Assembly (NCBI GenBank): GCA_038210415.1
Contig: JBBQWS010000031.1
Span: 1-38,526, forward strand
Reading direction: 5' to 3'
DNA from: JBBQWS01 sp038210415
GTDB lineage: Bacteria > Actinomycetota > Actinomycetes > Prado026
Length of the DNA stretch: 38,526 nucleotides
This document shows positions 35,155 through 38,526 of this stretch, piece by piece. The notes below the pieces were generated by a model. It did not search any database and was not told the origin of the DNA. It was given only the letters and a program-made list of their open reading frames with translations. The translations under genes were made by a program, and so were the position numbers. How positions within the stretch are numbered: the first letter of the stretch is position 1; each line of letters starts with the position of its first letter.

Positions 35155-35686
35155 GGCACCACCAGCCTTTGCCCGCTAAGCACATGCCGGCCGCAGCGGG
35201 CTGGGAGAAATGGCGGACGCGTGAGGTCGCGCAACGGCGTACTGACCGCTTCCTCACCGACGACACCCGAATCAAGACGCGGCCGCTGCCGGCGTCTTTT
35301 CAGCTGCTCGGCGCCACCGCCGCGACGTGGGTGTTGGTCGAGGCCCAGCTCGTCACCCACGGGGTCAACATAGACCGGGCCGGTCTTGAAGGAACAGTGT
35401 ACGAGACGTATCCATCGGCAGCTCTGGCGGCCTGGGGTTTGGGCAAGGGGAAACAAACGTGGGTTGAGCTGCAGTCCAACTTTGGCTTTCTGACCGCCGA
35501 CGAGAATCTGGTGCCGCATCTCGAGAGCGACGATGCGTGTAACGCCGTCGTCTGCGCCCTGATCGCGCGAGCCCGCGACCTCGACCTGACCATCGGCCAC
35601 CCGTAGAGGATCTTGCCGCGGCGCGACGTGAGGGCTGGATCCACGTCAGCTGTGAACCCAGTGAGCGGTTGCTTCACGTCGGATAG
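35155..35686 (+). pseudogene. DUF429 protein, 3' part, with a further frameshift
   Basis: The plus strand after the IS reads WEKWRTREVAQRRTDRFLTD, LLGATAATWVLVEAQLVTHG, YETYPSAALAAWGLGKGK and LESDDACNAVVCALIARARD, matching the C-terminal half of DUF429. The frame hits TAG at 35604. One missing base just before it would give HPVEDLAAARREGWIHVS and a stop at 35684-35686, and EGWIH is the usual family ending. The gene was therefore both split by an IS and frameshifted, so it is inactive. Confidence 0.78.
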
Positions 35687-36143
35687 CGCCTGTTTGCAAG
35701 AGCAGTGGACTTCACGGGACGGGGACGAGGTGTCACGCAGGGGCAGTTGACCAGTTGGGTCATTCCATCGCGAATGTGGCACGGCTCTACCGCCGCCAAT
35801 GTGGCAAGATTCAACCGCCCCGAAGCAGGCCGCAACACCTCCGTGGCATGCGCGCCGGGGGTCCCCCGGAGCTGGTTGGGCGGACAGGGTCCGGGCTCCG
35901 GCCCTCGTTCGGGCTGGCGGGGGACGCTGAGGTCCGGAGGTCGGCCTGACGGGCATGGGCGGCCTTCGAGGTCCGGGTTTCGGCTGACGCTGGCGAGTCA
36001 CCATCACCAGCGTCACCCCCAGTCCTGATTGGACACGATCTGACGCCTGGTCTGAACCAATCATGTCGCTGTTGGGGTAGTCCAAGCCGGCGACCTCGGG
36101 CCGCGGGGACGCAGTGTGGCCTGATCTCCGACCGGGCCGAGCG
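35687..36143. other. Region without a gene, containing IS21-like terminal repeats
   Basis: No credible coding frame. It holds the tandem repeats at 35773-35819 that resemble an IS21-family end, and otherwise GC-rich sequence leading to the AbiE promoter. Confidence 0.5.
35773..35819. repeat. IS21-like terminal direct repeats
   Basis: AATGTGGCACGGCTCTACCG (35773-) and AATGTGGCAAGATTCAACCG (35798-35817) are two tandem copies of a 22-25 base unit, matching the GTGGCA...TTCAACCGCC pattern common at IS21-family ends. No istA or istB is next to it, so only the end survives. Confidence 0.5.
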
Positions 36144-36181
36144 TTGCAACAAAGCGTCTACACCTATCATTATGTGTACGC
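36144..36181 (+). promoter_or_regulatory. Promoter and inverted-repeat operator of the AbiE pair
   Basis: TTGCAA (36144-36149) and CATTAT (36168-36173) are spaced 18 bases apart and fit a -35/-10 pair. Overlapping them, GCGTCTACAC (36154-36163) and GTGTACGC (36174-36181) form an imperfect inverted repeat around ten bases. AbiEi antitoxins are known to repress their own operon through inverted repeats at the promoter. Confidence 0.55.
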
Positions 36182-36212
36182 GTTTTGTTGCGGAAGGAGG
36201 GAGGGTCAGGGG

Positions 36213-36770
36213 TTGGATGCTCTACGGGCCCAGGACGCCGACCGACTTGGCATGCACCGAACAACACTGCACCGCCGCGCTCAGTCCGGCTCCTTCGAAC
36301 GCATCGCCCGGGGCATCTACCGGCCCGCCGATGCTGAGCCGGCCGACAACGACTTCATCGAGGCAGCGCTCAAACGGCCCGACGCGATCGTGTGCTTGAC
36401 GAGCGCGCTGGCTTACTACGACCTGATCGACGACATCCCCAACGCCGTTGACCTGGCCATCCCGCGGGGTTCACGCATCCCCGCTACCGAGGGTGCCATC
36501 GCCTGGCACAGTTTCGCTGCGCAGACCTTCAGCATCGGCCGCACCGCCTTCCCAATCCCGGGTACGGACTTGCGGATCGGCATCTACTCCCCCGAACGGT
36601 GCATCGTCGACACGTTCAGGCTCCGCGGCCACCAGGGGTATGAGACCGGCCCAGGCGCTCTGCAGGAGTGGCTGCGGCGCGGAGGGAAACCCGCGGCCGT
36701 GATGGAGATCGCCCTCCAGATTCCGCGTGCGGCAGCACCGCTGAACCAAGCCCTGGCATACCTCGCGTGA
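36213..36770 (+). CDS. abiEi: AbiEi-family antitoxin (type IV toxin-antitoxin)
   Basis: I favour TTG 36213, behind the purine run GGAAGGAGGGAGGG (36192-36205). GTG 36174 and an ATG at 36114 are in frame but lie in the promoter. This gives 185 residues. The N-terminal winged helix (ADRLGMHRTTLHRRAQSGSF, then ERIARGIYRP) binds DNA. The C-terminal part (VCLTSALAYYDLIDDIP, LRIGIYSPERCIVDTFRLRG, ALQEWLRRGGKPAAVMEIAL) is the antitoxin domain. In AbiE systems it represses the operon and counteracts the AbiEii nucleotidyltransferase without stable complex formation. Its stop overlaps the toxin start (GTGA at 36767-36770). The antitoxin frame is intact. Confidence 0.88.
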   Translation: MDALRAQDADRLGMHRTTLHRRAQSGSFERIARGIYRPADAEPADNDFIEAALKRPDAIVCLTSALAYYDLIDDIPNAVDLAIPRGSRIPATEGAIAWHSFAAQTFSIGRTAFPIPGTDLRIGIYSPERCIVDTFRLRGHQGYETGPGALQEWLRRGGKPAAVMEIALQIPRAAAPLNQALAYLA

Positions 36771-37634
36771 GTCCCGGAACTGCCAGAGGCTCGGAGGTGT
36801 TCGACGTCATCCAACGGCGGGCGCGTAGCGAAGCCGTCCGGAGCGGCACTCCGGCCGCGACCGGAGAGTACCTGGTCCGGCACGCCCTGGAGTCGTTCCT
36901 GCACCGGCTGACGCTGACCCGGCACGGTGACAGCTTCGTCCTCAAAGGCGGCATCCTCCTCGCCGCCTACGGGATCCGCCGCCCCACCAAGGACATCGAC
37001 GCCGAAGCCATCACCGCAGAGGTCACAGCACCCCACCATCGTCACCGACGTCGCCCACGTCAACGTCGATGACGGAGTCGCCTTCGATCCCGCCACCACC
37101 ACCGTCGTGGAGATCCGCGACGGCGCCGACTACCCCGGACAGCGCGTGAAGGTTACTGCCTCCATCGGGCACCAGAAGATCCTGGTCTCCTGGGACGTCT
37201 CCGCCGGCGACCCCATCGTCCCGGCCGCCCACCTCATCCGCGTGCCCCGAGTCCTAGGTCCTGACATCGAGGTCCTCGGCTACGCCCCGGAAACGGTGAT
37301 CGCCGAGAAGGGGATCACCATCCTGGAACGAGGCACCACCAGCACCCGGTGGCGCGACTACATCGACATCGTCCAACTCGACCGGGCGTACGACCTTGAC
37401 CGGCCAAGCCTCGAGGCATCCATACGTTCGGTCGCCGCACACCGCCGAGTCGAGGTACGCCCCATCACCCCGCTCATCACCGGCTACGGCAGCACCGGCC
37501 AGTCAAAATGGGCAGCGTGGCGCACCAAGGCCGGGGTCCAGTACTTGAGCGAGGAACTCCTCGACGACCAGATGAAGAAGGTCGCCGACGTCCTGGACGA
37601 ACCGTTCGCTGCCGTCCAAGCCAGCCCCGAATGA
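36767..37634 (+). pseudogene. abiEii: AbiEii-family nucleotidyltransferase toxin, frameshifted
   Basis: From GTG 36767 the protein reads EYLVRHALESFLHRLTLTRH and then FVLKGGILLAAYGIRRPTKD followed by IDAEAI: the GG...(D-x-D) nucleotidyltransferase motif of AbiEii. The frame breaks near 37031-37034. An extra base in the CCCC run (or loss of two bases) would join it to the second frame: TIVTDVAHVNVDDGVAFDPA, VIAEKGITILERGTTSTRWR (the conserved K...R-x-K/R-D segment), YIDIVQLDRAYDL and the end at 37634. The corrected length is about 288 residues, normal for the family. As read, the toxin is dead, unless the shift is a sequencing error. Confidence 0.8.
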
Positions 37635-37656
37635 CCCAATGATCTCACCCCGTCCA

Positions 37657-37711
37657 CCGACCTCGACCTCGATACCGACCTCGATACCGACCTCGACATC
37701 GACACCGGCAC
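37657..37711. repeat. Short 12-base tandem repeat
   Basis: About four copies of an ACCTCGATACCG-like unit (ACCTCG, ACCTCGATACCG twice, ACCTCGACATCG, then ACACCGG). It lies just past the AbiEii stop, in noncoding DNA. Confidence 0.7.
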
Positions 37712-37980
37712 CGCAACCGGCGCCGTCATCATCGACTGCAGATCATCCACCAGGCTGCGGCCCGCCCTCGTACATCAAGGGACCGATCGGTAGCCGCCTG
37801 CGTTCACCTTCCCAGCTCTCGCAGTTCACGCTCCTCACCTTGACCACTGAGAGATCGACTTCAAGCGCTCGACTGCTCGACGCTGCCGTAGCGCGCGCTC
37901 GGTGGTGACGAGGCAGCTCGGTTGACCCGGCGGCGCCCAAACCAGGTCGCCCCTGTTGTGACGCGTCGGCCCCCATGGTT

Positions 37981-38009
37981 GCTTTCGCGACGGACTTTTC
38001 GTCCGTCGC
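37981..38009. other. Hairpin sharing 14 bases with the tRNA-Tyr att core
   Basis: GCTTTCGCGACGGA (37981-37994) is identical to 14 consecutive bases of the att repeat (variable loop to anticodon stem). It is followed by a mirror, so GCGACGGAC (37987-37995) pairs perfectly with GTCCGTCGC (38001-38009). It may be an accessory recombination site, a tRNA scrap or a terminator. Confidence 0.45.
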
Positions 38010-38208
38010 TTCTTCATACCCCCCACCCAGGCCATAACCGCAGGTCACGGGGCTGGTGGTGCCCGCAGACCGACGCCCATCTCGATGTTTCAGGACACGT
38101 ATAGGACGCAACCTTTACTTCTTGGTCGTGTTTGCGCAGGCCAGCGCCGTGCCGGCCTTCAGGGCGCAGCCGTGCAAAACCACATACCCCCTCCCCGTAT
38201 ATTGAGAC

Positions 38209-38242
38209 GGGGTCTGACCCGCGTTTCCGCAGGTCAGACCCC
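38209..38242 (-). terminator. Strong hairpin just downstream of tRNA-Tyr
   Basis: GGGGTCTGACC (38209-38219) and GGTCAGACCCC (38232-38242) form an 11-base perfect stem with a 12-base loop. It is 15 bases past the tRNA 3' end on the minus strand, so it probably terminates or processes the tRNA transcript. There is no T-run. It lies on the island side of the att. Confidence 0.6.
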
Positions 38243-38256
38243 CTATTGCGTCCTCG

Positions 38257-38308
38257 GTGGCAGGTGAAGGATTCGAACCTTCGAAGCTTTCGCGACGGAT
38301 TTACAGTC
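38257..38308 (-). repeat. att repeat inside the intact tRNA-Tyr
   Basis: Identical over 52 bases to 4098-4149. It spans the tRNA 3' end through the anticodon loop plus one base outside. Because the rest of the tRNA continues normally to 38338, this copy is the chromosomal, tRNA-reconstituting junction of the island. Confidence 0.9.
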
Positions 38309-38338
38309 CGCTCCCATTGGCCGCTCGGGCAACCTGCC
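38258..38338 (-). tRNA. tRNA-Tyr (anticodon GTA)
   Basis: The complement folds as an 81-base class II tRNA: acceptor GGCAGGT paired with ACCTGCC and discriminator A, anticodon arm with loop CTGTAAA (GTA), a long variable arm (CGCGAAAGC region), and T arm GGTTCGAATCC. CCA is not encoded. It delivers tyrosine and is the integration target for the elements to its left. Confidence 0.95.
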
Positions 38339-38407
38339 GTGGTGCGCATGGAAGGATAGCAAGCAACGAGCGGGACGCCGAAATCCCCCCGGAACCAAGG
38401 AGCACGC

Positions 38408-38526
38408 ATGGCTGACTCGTCATTCGACATCGTGAGCAAGATCGAGCGACAGGAGGTCGCGAACGCGCTCAACGCCAGCGCCAAGGAGCTCGCCACCCGC
38501 TACGACTTCAAGAACGTCGGCGCGTC
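38408..38526 (+). CDS. yajQ: YajQ-family nucleotide-binding protein, N-terminus, partial
   Basis: ATG 38408 is preceded by AAGGAG. The 39 residues visible (ADSSFDIVSKIERQEVANAL, then NASAKELATRYDFKN) match the start of the YajQ/UPF0234 family, small cytosolic proteins reported to bind cyclic di-GMP in some bacteria. The frame runs off the window. The gene marks unrearranged chromosome and faces away from tRNA-Tyr. Confidence 0.92.
   Translation, partial: MADSSFDIVSKIERQEVANALNASAKELATRYDFKNVGA

Larger units (their letters stand above)
4150..38256. mobile_element. Genomic island between two tRNA-Tyr att repeats, carrying a Tc toxin locus
   Basis: The segment is bounded by perfect 52-bp direct repeats of the tRNA-Tyr 3' end. 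I find no integrase or excisionase between them; the only recombinase-type genes are IS transposases or remnants. Contents are a protease/membrane cassette, IS debris, a Tc toxin operon, accessory enzymes and an AbiE-type pair. Accretion beside an AICE that encodes an integrase for the same site suggests mobilisation in trans, or a tandem integration in which this part lost its own recombinase. This is inference from the repeats and gene content. Confidence 0.7.
37635..38256. other. Noncoding island edge between the AbiE pair and tRNA-Tyr
   Basis: Over 600 bases without a credible gene. It contains the tandem repeat, an att-core-like hairpin at 37981-38009 and a strong hairpin at 38209-38242. 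Other frames are low-complexity. Confidence 0.5.

Noticed and set aside
37657..37711. CRISPR array
   Set aside because: The unit is only 12 bases, directly tandem without spacers, and no cas genes are present.

Overview
This is a high-GC actinobacterial chromosome segment. A WhiB-type regulator, a RepSA-like replication initiator, a maleylpyruvate-isomerase-like DinB protein, IS1380 transposases and a class II tRNA-Tyr beside a YajQ-type gene all point that way. I cannot name a genus from the sequence alone. Most of the window is acquired DNA stacked at the 3' end of tRNA-Tyr (38258-38338, minus strand). Ordinary chromosome resumes only with the tRNA and yajQ at the right edge.

Layout. (1) 1-4149 is the right end of an actinomycete integrative and conjugative element: the C-terminus of an FtsK/Tra translocase, whiB, rep, xis and int, mostly joined by 4-bp overlaps. 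It ends in a terminator and a 52-bp att copy (4098-4149) identical to the 3' part of tRNA-Tyr. (2) 4150-38256 is a second segment bounded by that att copy and the att inside the intact tRNA (38257-38308). It has no recognisable integrase, so it looks like a passenger island accreted at the tRNA.

Inside the island, 4986-7392 carries a compact minus-strand cassette: a small frameshifted ORF, a zinc-ribbon protein, a membrane protein and an HExxH metalloprotease-like protein. From 7.4 to 13.2 kb lies a graveyard: istB, ISL3 and IS5 transposase remnants, a multiply frameshifted nuclease-like gene, an inverted 289-bp copy of part of the nearby TcA gene, and one complete IS1380 element. The core of the island (13271-30642, minus) is a Tc (ABC) toxin locus in the order tcBC - tcA1 - tcA2. 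TcA is split into two proteins and TcB-TcC are fused. The expected role is that TcA1/TcA2 form the receptor-binding, pore-forming part, while the TcB/Rhs cocoon holds and self-cleaves a 305-residue C-terminal effector. That effector has His/Asp motifs resembling zinc-dependent phospholipase C-like domains and two embedded hydrophobic segments.

To the right come a divergent DinB/MarR pair around a 23-bp near-palindrome, a pentapeptide/DinB gene, a DUF429 gene split by a second IS1380 copy, and an AbiEi/AbiEii toxin-antitoxin pair whose toxin is frameshifted. After these are noncoding DNA with a tandem repeat and hairpins, then tRNA-Tyr and yajQ. Several genes carry single-base frameshifts (DUF429, AbiEii, the second IS1380 transposase). 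These may be real decay or assembly errors in homopolymer runs.
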